Below the pieces are notes generated by a model that saw only the letters and a list, made by a program, of their open reading frames with translations, made no database searches and was not told where the DNA came from. Below are positions 22,374-34,785 of a stretch of 64,000 nucleotides of DNA, piece by piece (position 1 is the stretch's first letter; each line of letters begins with the position of its first letter). The DNA comes from Argentina anserina. Its lineage: Eukaryota; Streptophyta; Magnoliopsida; Rosales; Rosaceae. The stretch is from the NCBI RefSeq assembly GCF_933775445.1, contig NC_065877.1, positions 5,394,001 to 5,458,000 of the forward strand, read 5' to 3'. Both the position numbers and the translations under genes were made by a program.

Positions 22374-23462
22374 ATTGCATACAATCACATCAATATTCTG
22401 GGGAACTATAGTTGCAGTTGTAATCTTTGCCCATGAATCCATGATATTACAAACTACAAAGAAGTTTTAAGCAAGACAGATGCTCCAGTGGCTTACACAG
22501 CATTGCTATCGTGCCTTATTTTGGGAATTCAAAAGACATAGCAGGAAGTTCCTAGGATTTATTTTGATCAATTAGGAGACGAGTTGTAATTTCTCAGAAT
22601 AACCATTTATTCTGATGGGAACTGTATTTTCATTGTAGAGTTGATATTGTTTTATGAACATTTGTAGGTATTATCCAAAAAAGATGACATTTGTAGGTGT
22701 TGAATGAGTTATATCACAAACCTTCACAAGTGACTACGCTTTGGTTTGATTTCACTGGCACTGTATTTATACTTGTTATTACCAAGTCAACACTTTTTCC
22801 TAGGAAAAAATGTACAAATCTGGGGCTGCGGGATTAGGGCATCAGACATGAGTCTCCAACAGACACTAAAAATAAGGAGTATGACAAATCCATGCCACAA
22901 ATAAACTGATTTATATCATAAACAATAAATTACCTACAACCATTACAGTACCCATATATATAGGATTTACAAGACTTACAGAATAAGTAGACTGACGTTA
23001 AAATGGAAAGCTAATAACCTAAATAATTGTAGAATGATTCAAATATCAAATTTTACATATTTATAATTAAATAACAAATAATTTCCTTGAAGTTGTGCCA
23101 TATATCCTCCTGCATCACTGCAGTTGACTCTATTTGCATACAAAAAGAGCCCATGGCTACAACCTACAACTTACAAGAACCTGGTAAAGAATGTAAGAGA
23201 AGAAATTTGGAACGGACCTTTTGTCAACTTCCGAACTCCTTGCATGTTAAATTAGCTCAACGAAAGCAATCTCTTGTTGATTCAGCTAGTGTTGGTAATT
23301 CAGATTGGACTTGACCGCTGTGACAAATCATATCTCGTCACCGGAGCACAGATAAAGGTTACTCCATTAGCATGAACTTTGGTGAACTTACTAGTATCCA
23401 ACAGCCCCGATGGCATTCAATGTAGGAGCAGACTAGAACTTTTTCCCTTTACAAGATGATTA
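22374..23462. other. 3' flanks of convergent DREB2-like and MATE genes
   Basis: About 1.1 kb of AT-rich sequence between two stop codons facing each other. It should contain both 3' UTRs. No separate gene is supported. Confidence 0.5.
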
Positions 23463-26400
23463 CTAAGTTTCCAACTCCGTTTGATCCCAGACCAGTTTCC
23501 ATGGTCCACTTTTCGTACCCAACCTGCAATGTGATGACGTTTATCAGAAAGTTTGAACTATTTTCAGCTTTGAATAGCTGGAGGTCACAAGATTTAAACA
23601 CATTTTATTCATTCTGATACTCATATCTAAATAACTAAATGTCAATAGGTTTTCATAAAAAGTTAACAGTCGGTAAGTTTACCAAAAAGCAATGTATCAT
23701 CAATATGAAAATTTTGTCAGGTAACCATATATGTTTCCATTGGTATCAACATAATGTATGGCATAACATCAGAAGTTCAAAACTCTAATTTAAATGTTTT
23801 TTTTTCTAGAAAATAGTCAGCCCTTTTATTCAAATGAAATGAGCAAATCATTCAATAGGCAAGAGCTTATACAAGTTATATCTAAAAAAAAAAAAAAAAG
23901 AGTTTAGACAGGCAAGGAAATGAGTTTACCTCCAAATTCCAGCTATTACACGCAATGCCATGAACAGAAATAACCCCGCCCAAATTCCAGCAAGACCAAA
24001 AGCAGGGGCAGCCAAAAGTATGAAGATGGAAGAAGCCAGTCCTACTAGCACCTACTTATCACAAATAAAGGGTAAAAAGAAAGACCTATCATCTGAGTGA
24101 TTATATATTCATGATAGGATTGGGGAATACCATCGAATAAGCAGCAAATTCAAAGTCCGAAACTCCATAGTACAGCCCATCAAGAACAAATGCTATAGCA
24201 TTAAACGGCTGAGATCCAGCAACAAACTGATAAAAAGTGGCCATATCAGTTGTGTAACAGTATTATGTTACTAGTGATGAGCTGCAACTAAGACACAACA
24301 ACTCTTACAGATAGGTGCCCAACTAGTACATCGTTCGCATATGTATTTCCTTACCAGTATACCAGACCATGCAATCGCTAGGACTTCTGTGTCTGTACTG
24401 AATAGGCCAGAAAACGGTTTAAAACTGATAAATAATATGCCAGCCAAACCAATGCCCATCACTGAACCGAGCTGAACAAAATCCAAACAGAAAATGGAAT
24501 TTTTTGGGTCAATTGTAAGGGAAAAGGGGGAAAATGAGGATATCAATTTTTTTTTTAAATAATTTATTCATAACTAGAATGGCACAGAATATTGCAAAAT
24601 TAATACCAACCTGTAAAACTTTGTAAACCACTTGGCGTGCTTCTTCATAATTCTTTTGTGAATAACCACTGGCAAGAAGTGTCTGTGAAGAAACACCACA
24701 TAGTGACAATATCAGGATATTTTAATCAGCATATGTATGGTAAGGATGAAAAAAAGCAGCTATGAAACCAGAATGATAACTCAACGAAAGAATGCTCCTG
24801 TTCTTTTGTTATTTTATTTTTGTAATATGATCAAAGAAGGGCATATGGCACTTGGAGATCAAAGAAGGGCATATGGCAATACCTGACCAGCAAGAGCTAA
24901 TGCATCAGTAAGCAACGACACTGCTAGCCAAACTTCAATGCAAATCTGATGACCAGCCATAGGTACAGGACCCTCCCTTGCTGCCATGGATGTGGCTAGT
25001 GTCGTGGTTATAACCACTGCTAAGGTTCTGCCAATAAGAAGACCCCCTACAGGATATTGAAAACATATTTAGAATAGTGAAACAATCATATCTACACACG
25101 ATAAAAACTTCAACAAAGAACTACCAGATTTGAGATAACGGACAATTCTTCTTCCATCAATACTAGTAGGGATAAATAATATTTGGGTGCTCAATTTCGA
25201 CAAAAGAATAGCAGCGATCAAATACCTTGCAAGGAATAGAAATATAAAGATCTGTTAGATTGTCTTGGAAAAAAATTGACAGAATATAGTAACAGGGAGC
25301 TTGATATTGAAAATAAACCAGTATAATTAAGTTTACCACATCATGGACGTACTCAGAAATCACAGTAGCGACTGCAGCACCACCAATGCCGAGATTAAAA
25401 ATAAATATCAATATACCATCCAGTACAGCATTAAGCAGATTTCCAGCACCTGGAATCAAGCAGAAGAGGGTGTCTCTAATTCAGTTAGATAGGAGAAAAT
25501 ATGAGCAGAAGAAATCTCAAGATAAGGCGAAGCACCATGAAGTTTGACTTTCAACAACTGACATAATTCTATGATAAAATTAATCCTTCAGTTCTTCAAG
25601 TGACATAACTAGGATTTGAAATAAGCATGATGGATGCTACCAAATTGACAACTCAAAGGAAAGTAACGAGGAAATATTGAGCTAGCCTTATATGGCCTAT
25701 TGAAGGATAAACTTAAAGTTGATTGAATTACACACAAAAATACTTACAGATGGCATACAAAGGTGTCTTAGTGTCCTTAAATCCACGAAATGTTCCTTGT
25801 GCAGCGAGTGCAATTACAATGGGTGGGGCACCAAATGCCCTTAGAGAAAGAAACTGCTCAGCAGGTATTCGCATTGGTGAATCCTACAGCAATAGGAAGT
25901 CTCGGTAAAGATGCCAGAAACATAATAAGCCGGTTAAATTAACATATGGTGCAGCAACCCCTAGTGGGATGTAGTTGTTTATTATACAGAGCAAATTAAC
26001 TACATATCACTGATACAAGTGTTTAATCCACTCCAAGTAAGATATTACATAGAAAAAATAATGAAAACTGATTAAGTTGGACATACAGCAGATATACCCA
26101 TGGCATCCATCATGACACCAGAACCAAGAAAAAGGGCAACAGCTTCAGCAATGCCAATGCTAGCTGCAAGAGCCAATGAAGTTGATGCCGAGGATAGGAA
26201 CTTCTTGCTTTGCTTCTCACCCTGGAAATCTTCAAACCAAACTCTTGATTAAACCACACAACACTAGACATAGCAAAGCTTAATATCCTATGCAAACAAA
26301 AAAGGTAATTACCATCACCAATCTGTTGAGAACCATCCTCAGCCTTGCCAACTAATCCCTGCTCTTCCGCCACGAAAGATGTGGTAATGTTCAGCAACGG

Positions 26401-27067
26401 AACGTTAAACAATTTCGAGACTAAATTGAACACCGAAGCTGACACACCAACTGCTGCCAATTCCACAGATCCTACACGACCCAAGAATAATATATACTAC
26501 TTCGTTCAACAGCAACAACCTCCATCTATTTAGTAAATTCAAGAACTCGGTGATCAATTTACCTAAATGCCCAACAAAGGCTGTATCAACCAAAGAGGTG
26601 ATGGGATCAGCAGCCAGAGCTAAAGCAGCAGGTAATGCAATTGATAAAATGTCCACCACAATCCCATCATACGTGAAACTCTCATCTCTGCAACCACTCA
26701 TCAGATTTGTTAACACCAAAAATATGATGACTTGAGTTACTTGATGACTCAATAAATTGCTAAACTTTAACCAATTCACAGCTTACCTTAACCGACGAAG
26801 GCTGATGAATAAAGGTGAATCGAAGAGGGACGACTCGGAAGGCGGACTCGGGTCGGGTCGTTTGGGTTTGATAGTGGGTTTTGGGTCTTCCGGCGAACTC
26901 TGAAGTGAAGTGGAGTTGTGCTTGGAGGACGTGGATTTGAGGAGGGTGCGGAGTCCGACGGCGCGTTTTGGGATTCTGGTGAGGGGTTGTGGTTTATATG
27001 ATTGGTTGGTTTCAGATGAATATATACAGAGGAGTTGGTGAGAGAGCGAGAGAGCACTAGTCGCCAT
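23463..27067 (-). CDS. DTX44: MATE/DETOXIFICATION transporter, plastid type
   Basis: Thirteen exons joined on the minus strand: 27067-26787, 26687-26563, 26471-26313, 26229-26087, 25883-25748, 25449-25353, 25225-25125, 25046-24883, 24682-24611, 24471-24355, 24226-24131, 24051-23930 and 23523-23463. They give 557 residues with consistent phases. The first ~80 residues are Ser/Lys/Pro-rich without acidic runs, like a chloroplast transit peptide. The MATE fold follows, with signatures PAALALAADPITSLVDTAFVG, GSVELAAVGVS, AAQGTFRGFKDTKTPLYA, MAAREGPVPMAGHQ and the ending RLGTKSGPWKL. MATE carriers exchange cations for organic compounds; plastid DTX44-type substrates are not settled. Exon 6 uses the donor GTACGT at 25352, needed to keep the conserved ISEYLI junction; the stronger-looking downstream GTAAAC would break the frame. 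DTX45 is the alternative; collinearity favours DTX44. Confidence 0.92.
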
Positions 27068-27523
27068 TTTGAAGTACAAGTCTTGGGAGTGGTTCAGTTC
27101 CTACACTTGTTGGTGAAGAAGAAGAAGAACCATATGTTGATGTTGTGTCCTGTTATCTATTGTTGCGTGACGACTTTAACGGACAGGTTTCGCGCTCACA
27201 GCAGAAATATCTTCTGATTGGGCCAATGGCCTAAATGACGAACATTGCCATTAGAACTAGGCCCAACTTTTGTGAGGGGAAAGAAGTATGTGATTAACTG
27301 ATTGATTACCCTTCCTAATTTCTTGTCACCAGTGAAGGAATTTGGAACCTCATTTTGTTTTATTTTTTGCGTATATAAAACCTAGTTAAGAAGTGAAGGG
27401 GGTCAAAATAAATCGATAAATTAGCATGGTTCAGTTTCAGTTCTTTGATCATCATAGGAAAATTGGGAATTCCAACATTTTAATGGAGAATTATATTACG
27501 CCATGGTTATGCCTATAAATTAA

Positions 27524-28128
27524 GCCTAGAGCTGACGGGCATACCCAAATTTAGCCCCAAAAATTGGGCTGCGGGCTGGCTTGGCCCAAACTAATGGGCG
27601 GGCTTTACTTAGTCCGTTTTAGAATGGGTAGGGTATGGACAATACTTTTTAAGCCCTGGGCCGACCCAAAGCTCTGTCCATATGGTATATTATAAGGCCG
27701 GCTCGTATGCCGACTCATTCTCAATGTCAAATTTTATTATTAATTTATGAGTGATTGACATAACCAGTAAGTTATGTTGGTTCAATTGGCAAATGTGTTA
27801 TTCTTATAAGAATGTGTGTTATTCTTATAAGAATGAGTTCATGAGTTCAACTCCTATCTCAATTAATTTTTTCAAATGAACGTTAAAATATTTTATTATC
27901 TAAAAATTACGGGTCAAATGTAAGTCGGGCCATGGGAGGACTTTTTAAGCCCAAACTTTATCCGCTCAAATGGACCTAAAGGGCAGCCTCGAGCTTCACA
28001 TATTTTGATTGGGCCGACCTTGCCCTACCCATTTTACACCTAGAGCTGAAAAGGTATGGGCCGGTTAGTATGTGGGTCTTCATATCTTAAGGTCGGGCCG
28101 GCCCTGCCCTGCACATTTTACAGGCCTA
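27524..28128. repeat. GGGCC-rich repeat, two nested or tandem starts
   Basis: Rich in GGGC, GGCCG and CCCAA words unlike the AT-rich flanks. CTAGAGCTGA occurs near 27525 and again at 28040, each followed by a similar word (GGGCATACCC, AAGGTATGGGCC). A second truncated copy therefore follows the first. Class unknown; no ORF. Confidence 0.4.
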
Positions 28129-28129
28129 G

Positions 28130-28280
28130 TCATGGTATAATTAACATGCACGCAGTGAAAATGACAAAATTTTTATTTACATATAAGAACCAATTAGAAA
28201 CAATCACAGTAAAAATGAACCAATAACATTACGGGAATATGCCATGTGGGATATGTGGCGAGTATATATAATAATTTCTT
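28130..28280. repeat. Diverged single copy of the 261-bp dispersed repeat
   Basis: CATGGTATAATTAACATGCA, the phrase TATAAGAACCAAT, CAATCACAGTAAAAA and GTATATATAATAATTTCT appear in the same order as in the two tandem units at 60569-61086. The copy is partial and more diverged. Confidence 0.65.
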
Positions 28281-28321
28281 CGGAGAGTAAATTCTAATTA
28301 TCATGCAAGTAATGTTTTAAC

Positions 28322-28855
28322 CAATAGTATAAATAACGGTTATCGACATCGTATTAGTTTTGTAAAATAAAGATATAACGGGGATATATCGAGATATATT
28401 AGATTTATCATTTTTGCTAATTTTAATTAAATTTAATATATTTATAAACATATACATCAAAATATACCAAATAAACTTGAGAAATTAAAACTTATAGAAG
28501 TAAATGTACTAAATAAACTTCATAAAAAAATATTTGATTGTTTTGACAATTAAAATACATAAATAGTATTAATTAATAAAAACAGAGGTGATCATTCATC
28601 ATAAACTCTCTCGTCATCGAATGCTATCGACGAAACTTTCATTTTCTTTAAATTATTTTTCAAAACGACGTGGTTTTAAAACTTTTTTTCAAAAAAAAGC
28701 ACTATATATCGGGTCAAACCGAGTTTGACCCGATATATCGTCATTTAACTTGATTTTTCGGGTTGACCGATATAATAGACCGATAAGGAACTTATCGTAT
28801 CGTTTTTTTAATATCGGGGATATATCAAGGATATATCGGGATATTTAAAACATTG
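28322..28855. mobile_element. hAT-like MITE with 8-bp target duplication
   Basis: 534 bp flanked by GTTTTAAC at 28314-28321 and 28856-28863. Ends CAATAGTATAAATAAC and, on the other strand, CAATGTTTTAAATATC are imperfect inverted repeats. The interior has repeated GATATATCG words and no coding region. An 8-bp duplication suggests a hAT-derived element. Confidence 0.6.
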
Positions 28856-30147
28856 GTTTTAACTAAAAACATGACTATTCAAATATGATTTCTCTAAAGT
28901 AATGAGGAAGATATTGAAATGAAATAGAATAAGATCATGTTGTGTACGTAACTCTATCCCCACATTGTCCACATAAAGGACTGATGCTTGTAAGATTCAA
29001 TTTTATTTATCTTTACACATATCCTAGCTAGATTGTGCTGAGCTTGAAGAAGTATTTCAGGCAGAAACAGAGCAGTGGAAAATAACACAAAACTCAAGGA
29101 ACCCTGAGCCTGAGGTCTATGTGGTAATTTACTTTCATATGAATACATCCATCTAGCTAATCTCGGCAGGGTAAACAATTACGAAGAGCCAACACTCTTT
29201 TCCCCATAACTCATTGATCCCATATTTTACAGATCACATAATTGGTTTTGTCTTGGTACTAATACTAAGCTAATTGGCTGTAAGTGGTGATGTTAGAGCT
29301 CCTCATCCTCATTCTCTCTCATTCCCAATATGGCAACGTTAACCTGCAATTATTGAAGCCACAATAGATGAAGCGTTTAAGACTCTTGGATTGTAAACCC
29401 AACATAATTACATTGACTTTAACCTAGCTACCAAAGCAGCACAAGTACTTGGCCAAAGTAAAAGTAGCTGTAGTGCTGAATGAGAGTGGAAAGACCAAAT
29501 TGAACTGTTCTTACCTGAAAGTGGAACAAAAATAGACAAAATATCAAAAAGTTGCAAAACCCTTTTAGCTAAATTTCAGGTAGTTTATCTGATCGAGGAC
29601 CCTGCGTATCACCAGCTTGGGTGAGGAAGTAGTCAACATCCTCCAGTCCAACTCAATTCCATGTGATCTTTCAGAAATACTAGTCATTTATCATGTCTTG
29701 TACACTAACATTGAAAGTACCATGGAAATAAATACAGGATAAGAAATGAAGCTGAAAATTCTGTTTGAGATAAAGAAGAGTCCTGGCTTTTGGAACCTTT
29801 GCAAATTATAAGCACATATATAAGACTAAAAGAAAAACTGCAGCTTCAGATTGCTTCTTGATTTGAAAAGAAAAGGAGGCCAGAGCAAAACTGGTGACCC
29901 AGTAGAACCAAATGTATATATTCATATATATATATGCTTGTCAAACTCAGTCTGGTTCAAAACAGATTATGGGATTTGATTGTTTAGACCAAATAGCAAA
30001 CTAGAGTATATATGTCATTGATGAACTTTCCTAGACATATACAGAAGAACTACATACGAAACAAGCTGGAGAACAAGCATTAAACCTAACGTTGTTGGGC
30101 GAAACAGAAGTACAGAACAAGAACTGAATCAGAGTAAGAAGAACCCA

Positions 30148-30168
30148 GGAAACCCAGGATGGATAGCG
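30148..30168 (-). ncRNA. miR390* (star strand)
   Basis: On the minus strand CGCTATCCATCC followed by TGGGTTTCC. It pairs with miR390 with a G:A mismatch opposite position 11 and a few G:U pairs. The mid-duplex mismatch resembles that of known MIR390 hairpins. Confidence 0.85.
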
Positions 30169-30208
30169 CTATATATGACTAAGCAAGTAATCAAAGCAAG
30201 GCATAAAT

Positions 30209-30229
30209 GGCGCTATCCCTCCTGAGCTT
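30209..30229 (-). ncRNA. Mature miR390 (21 nt)
   Basis: Minus strand reads AAGCTCAGGAGG followed by GATAGCGCC, identical over 21 nt to the canonical plant miR390 sequence, with the 5' A preferred by AGO7. Confidence 0.97.
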
Positions 30230-30286
30230 TACAGATTCTTCCATACTAGCTTCTAACACCATGATCAGCTAGGTAAGGAGGTAAAA

Positions 30287-30333
30287 CTGAAGACGAAGAC
30301 GAAGACGAAGAAGAAGAAGAAGAAGAGAAGAAG
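30287..30333. repeat. (GAAGAC)n/(GAA)n microsatellite in the MIR390 leader
   Basis: Three GAAGAC-type units followed by a GAA run, between the MIR390 hairpin and its TATA box, so probably part of the primary transcript. Confidence 0.85.
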
Positions 30334-30462
30334 CTGCTAGCTCTAGTAGGCTAAGGTAGGCTAGAATAACCCCTAGCTTTACTCAGGAAATGCTATCAAG
30401 CTTAGCTTCAGAGCTCTCTGGAATATGATTATGGTAGGAAAGGTTGTGAGAGGGGCAGGCTG

Positions 30463-30471
30463 TATTTATAG
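30463..30471 (-). promoter_or_regulatory. TATA box of MIR390
   Basis: CTATAAATA on the minus strand, about 230 bp before the mature miRNA. It fits an RNA polymerase II promoter and a primary transcript start near 30435. Confidence 0.6.
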
Positions 30472-30479
30472 CAGAGCAG

Positions 30480-33400
30480 CTAAGTAGTAATTAACAAGGG
30501 TACGTGTGATGTGGGGATCATCTCTCTTCTTGAGCCATTAAAAGCTTCATAAAAACAGAAACTAGAACTAATTTCACAAACTAAACTAGCGAATATTGGT
30601 GCTTTGTGAGCAGCTTTAGACCGACACTGAACACCACCAAACAATTAGGAAATTGTAATTATAGAATTACAAATTTCTAATTATTTGGTGTTTAGTGTTA
30701 GTCTAAAATTTCACCAGTATTATGGAAATTAAGTTTATTGTAATTTTGGTATACATTTGCTTTAGTGTTCTTAATTTACTCATAAAAACACACTACATGT
30801 GTGATCATATATACCATATGTACATTGCTAATTAGATTAAGAAGGGTTTGATCCGTGTTTACTTCGTAGAATTCTCGTATGACCACTTTATAGAATTTCC
30901 GTGATATGTTATAAAACTTTCATTTTATAAATTTATAAAAAAAATTCTCAATTATTTTTTTTAAGTTTGTCTAAATTGTCGGCACTTCTATATGTATCGA
31001 GTGGATGGTGCCCAATTTTTAATTTTTTCTTCTATGCGGATAATAATGTTTTCCATCTGATAAGAGTATGAGATAAAATCTTTGAAAATTGTTTCTTTTG
31101 ATACAGCTGCGTACGTACATATCCCAGCATATGAGTTTTCCACTACTCAAGCATTGCCTCAACTATACTGACCTCACACGAGTTGGGAATGATGAGTTTG
31201 GTCACCTCAGCTAGCTCACCATGTTCGCTTCTGCATGGCTCTGCAATTTTGCAAATTTGCAAATTTGCATCAGTATCATATCTCTTCTAAACTTAGCAAT
31301 CCAGCTTCTCCGTAACCTGGACATCAATGTATGAGTTTCCAATCGCATATAACAATCAATAACCTCATATAATTAACCTGACACCAGCATTATTGCAACG
31401 TCCTGAGGTAAACTACTTTCTTTCTCTTTCAGCACAAGTGAACCAGTTACTTTCCACAGCAGTGAAAACTTGATGAATAAAGAAATGAAAGGTGTCCCAA
31501 CACAGCTTTTACAGTCTCTCTCTGACTGTGACTCAGAGAGAGATGCAAGTAGTGCGTTGGAAATTGGATCGTCCTGACTTTCATTTTCTGCTACCCAAAG
31601 TCCCAGACTCGACTGACTTCTCCTGCCTCCTCCTACTTACTACATCCCCAGAGAGAAGACTCCACAACCACGTCAATTTCCAGACTCCATATTACTTTCC
31701 CCGAGGCACTTTCTTCCCCGATATACCCCTCTCCACCTTCTTCTTCCTCTACCCCTCTCCATCTAGGGCATATATCTAAGCTAACCTGCTGGGGCATCCA
31801 GGGCAAATTACATGCAAACTACTTTCCTTTTCTGGCACGCAGGAAAGATCCGATCGTAGGTTACAAAAGTATAACAAAAATACAACTTACAAATGAGTGA
31901 AGTGCACAGAGACCGTTATAATTTAAACTCAATACTCTAAAGGTGGTTAAGTTTGACAGTACCAATAGTTCATTTTACCCCGTTGTTTCAGTTCATGTTC
32001 AGGAGATCTTATAAAAGTTTGTTGTTCAAATTATGTGTAATTCTCATACATATTATCAGATTCTCACTTCTGTTTCCCATATTTTCGACGATATTCAATA
32101 TCTTTCATATATAATAGCTATGCGTCGTTGTTTGAAGGGTGTTGTAGGCATTGTCCCGTTTATTGGCCATGATGCTATTTTTGCTAAAGAATGGGGGCCT
32201 GGACTACTCTGGCTGCACCACGCACTCATGGTTTTAGATCGCTGAATTCACTCACATGAGTCCATCGACTTGCCAAGGTCAAAAATCCCCAGCAAATATA
32301 TTACTTTGACCACTGTTCATCTCATTCCCTAATTTGGCTTCTAGTAACTTTCAAATTTGATTGACCAATCTTTACGTAAGGACAAGAATGAACGAGTATT
32401 ATGCAAATTTCCTTGCTCGCGTATTCTATAGACAATAGTTCACTAATAATCAAATATGGAATTCTTAGCATCTTCACATACTCAGCCATTTTGATGTATC
32501 TCAAAAAATGATTATTATCCTTGAAAATCTTTGTTTTTTTAATGTGAAGCTACTCATAACTCATGATCGCTAGTTTGACACTCAATATTTTCAATATGTA
32601 AGAACTTAATCAGACTAACTAACTGACATACGACGATTCACAACAACACTATTCAGTGTTAATTGTTTTCATTGAAACAAATTCTAACAGAACCACAAAA
32701 AAGTTTTTTTTAAAAAGACTAAAACGTGCCAATTGCTCATACTAAGTTAGAACTCAATCTGTCCATGTTAGCTTTTGTGGGTGCTAAATTGTTGATTTGC
32801 CGATTGGGATGAACTCCTTTGGAAATGATATGAGAAAAATAGGAATTGTGTTTCATTTAAAAGTTGCAAGTGATGATTTAATTAGAAATTTGTTAATATG
32901 CATATTGAGGAGTTGTAACTTGTTAAGTAAATCTGGAAAATAAACTCACTATTTGAAGTACTATAACCTTAGCAGTTTATTTAATACATGTGGATTAGTC
33001 CCTCATGATGTACATGAGACCTTGAAATCACACATGAACATTAATGGTATAGTTATGTACAAATTTAGGTGACTAGCCGAACAAAAAACATCAATGTATG
33101 TGGAATATAAGTCTAATATTGAAACTTTCTTTGGGGACAAGAAGAATGAATTTTCTTGCTAATTTGTTTGATTTGTCATATCATTCTTCCTAAATTATCC
33201 TAAACAGATTCTCCCTACCCTCCAAATCATTGTTAGATACATACTTTTTCGAATAGATCTAATAAATGATTAATTTTTGGTCAATTAATGATCATAGTGT
33301 TACATGCATAATTGCATAGTGCAACCAAGGACTTTAGTAGCTTATGGGAATTGACAACGCACCTGGGACACTAGAGAGTTATCATATATATGCGCGATTT

Positions 33401-34311
33401 GACAGTCTCTTTTTGAAGCGTCGGTGTTCGATGTTAGATTGAATTTGAACACATGAAGTTGTCCTATGATCACCATACATGAACTGAAAGAAACTTATCG
33501 TAGCTCTTCTCGATCATCTTACCTTAATTAGCAACTCACTGCATGCCGCGTAATTGCTTGTATCAATTTATTTGAAGTGTGATTACATATCACTTATATA
33601 TAATGTGAAGAGAATGATGCATCACTCATACACTTATTCTTGCTTCTTCAATTGTACGTACCTAATAAGTGTTGGATTAAATAAAATTTACACATACATC
33701 TTTTCATTTGTGACCTGAATGGCTGAATTGATCACATTTCCCATTAGTAATCACGTGTCCCTCAAACTCATAATTGCTTATTATATGTATAATCATTCTC
33801 CTCTAATCATCAGCTATTGTTTAAGTTGCAAATATTCCCCTCTTGTTAAAAAGGTTGTCTTAAACAAATGCAGCTAGGCCATGAGATTGTCAGTAAAATG
33901 ATGAGTTCTTCGACATCACCAAAGACTGCAGGTCCAGGCAGCTATAGTGAGGGCAACGGTGGTGGTGTTGGTGGTGGTCTCCGTCGCAGGACCATTGATT
34001 GGCAAGTAATGTGGAAATGTAGGGCCATAGATCAGTATATAAAGGAAGCAAATCTGCAATGGCGCGACGTGCAAGGAGTGAAGTGCCATGAGTGTTTGAG
34101 ATAAAATCTTCTTTCTGGAATCCATTTAGGTAGGATTTCAAGTCATGAATAATTTTATTGGGTTCTCTTTCATAACCCTTTCATAAAATAGTTTATCTTT
34201 AAAATGCGCTAAAGGTGAAACTCCGAGTCTCCATGTACCTTCAACTTTGCTTATCTTTTACATGAACATGCATAATATATAAGCTATCACGTAATTAAAA
34301 ACATGAAAAAC

Positions 34312-34315
<4 letters not shown>
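30480..34315. other. Intergenic spacer between MIR390 and the TBL gene, left part
   Basis: AT-rich with scattered short open frames. The 78-codon ATG frame at 33868-34104 (Gly- and Ser-rich start) matches nothing I know. No element ends were recognised. The first few hundred bases may hold distal MIR390 control sequences. Confidence 0.45.

Positions 34316-34376
<61 letters not shown>
34316..34376. repeat. (TA)n microsatellite
   Basis: About 60 bases of uninterrupted AT dinucleotide, directly abutting the foldback MITE at 34377. Confidence 0.95.
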
Positions 34377-34377
<1 letters not shown>

Positions 34378-34785
34378 GGAGCTTTTCAGGTGCGGAGGTC
34401 CGTACGTTAAGCTAAGGTACAGATTTTCATTTTTTATCAACTTTTGGATCGATTTTTCACATCTCCACCGTCCAATATCTAGGTTATAATGTATAGATCA
34501 TCTCCACAAAATTTTAGCCGATTTCATGATCGTTAAGGTATCAAACTAATCAAAACCAATGAACGTATTGAATTTGCCGAACCTGAACCGTTCATATTTT
34601 GAGTAGAAAATCGAAGTTATGAGTACCTTAATGGTGATGGAATCGGGTGAAATTTTGTGGAGATGATCTATACGTTATATATTAGATATTGGACGGTGGA
34701 GATGTGAAAACGCGATCGAAAAGTTGGTCGAAAATGAAAATCCATAACTTAAGTTAAAATAAAGGTCTCCTTACTATGCAAACCT
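34377..34785. mobile_element. Foldback MITE next to a (TA)n run
   Basis: The two halves are inverted copies: ACATCTCCACCGTCCAATAT (around 34458) is matched by ATATTGGACGGTGGAGATGT (around 34688), and TAGATCATCTCCACAAAATT by its reverse. The terminal parts are more diverged and the limits approximate. No ORF. It shares central words with the element at 51481-51866. Confidence 0.65.

Larger units (their letters stand above)
27068..29300. other. Intergenic spacer with several repeats
   Basis: Contains the MATE gene promoter at the left, a GGGCC-rich repeat (27524-28128), a copy of a dispersed repeat (28130-28280) and a hAT-like MITE (28322-28855). No coding region was recognised. Confidence 0.5.
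30132..30250 (-). ncRNA. MIR390: MIR390 precursor hairpin
   Basis: The minus strand folds into a stem with the miR390 sequence on the 5' arm (30229-30209) and a near-complementary star on the 3' arm (30168-30148), separated by a loop region of about 40 nt. Pairing continues below the duplex (GAAGAA with TTCTTC). miR390 is loaded into AGO7 and cuts or binds TAS3 transcripts, starting tasiARF production that limits ARF2/3/4. A TATA box lies about 230 bp upstream on the same strand. The position between a DTX44-like and TBL34-like gene is the same as that of Arabidopsis MIR390A as I remember it. Confidence 0.95.

Noticed and set aside
25337..25353. Alternative donor GTAAAC at 25336 for exon 6 of the MATE gene
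   Set aside because: It would add VHDV-like residues and shift the next exon out of frame; the donor at 25352 gives the conserved ISEYLI junction.
33868..34104. 78-codon ATG frame with Gly-rich start
   Set aside because: No recognisable domain, no splice partners, and surrounded by non-coding repeats; left unannotated.
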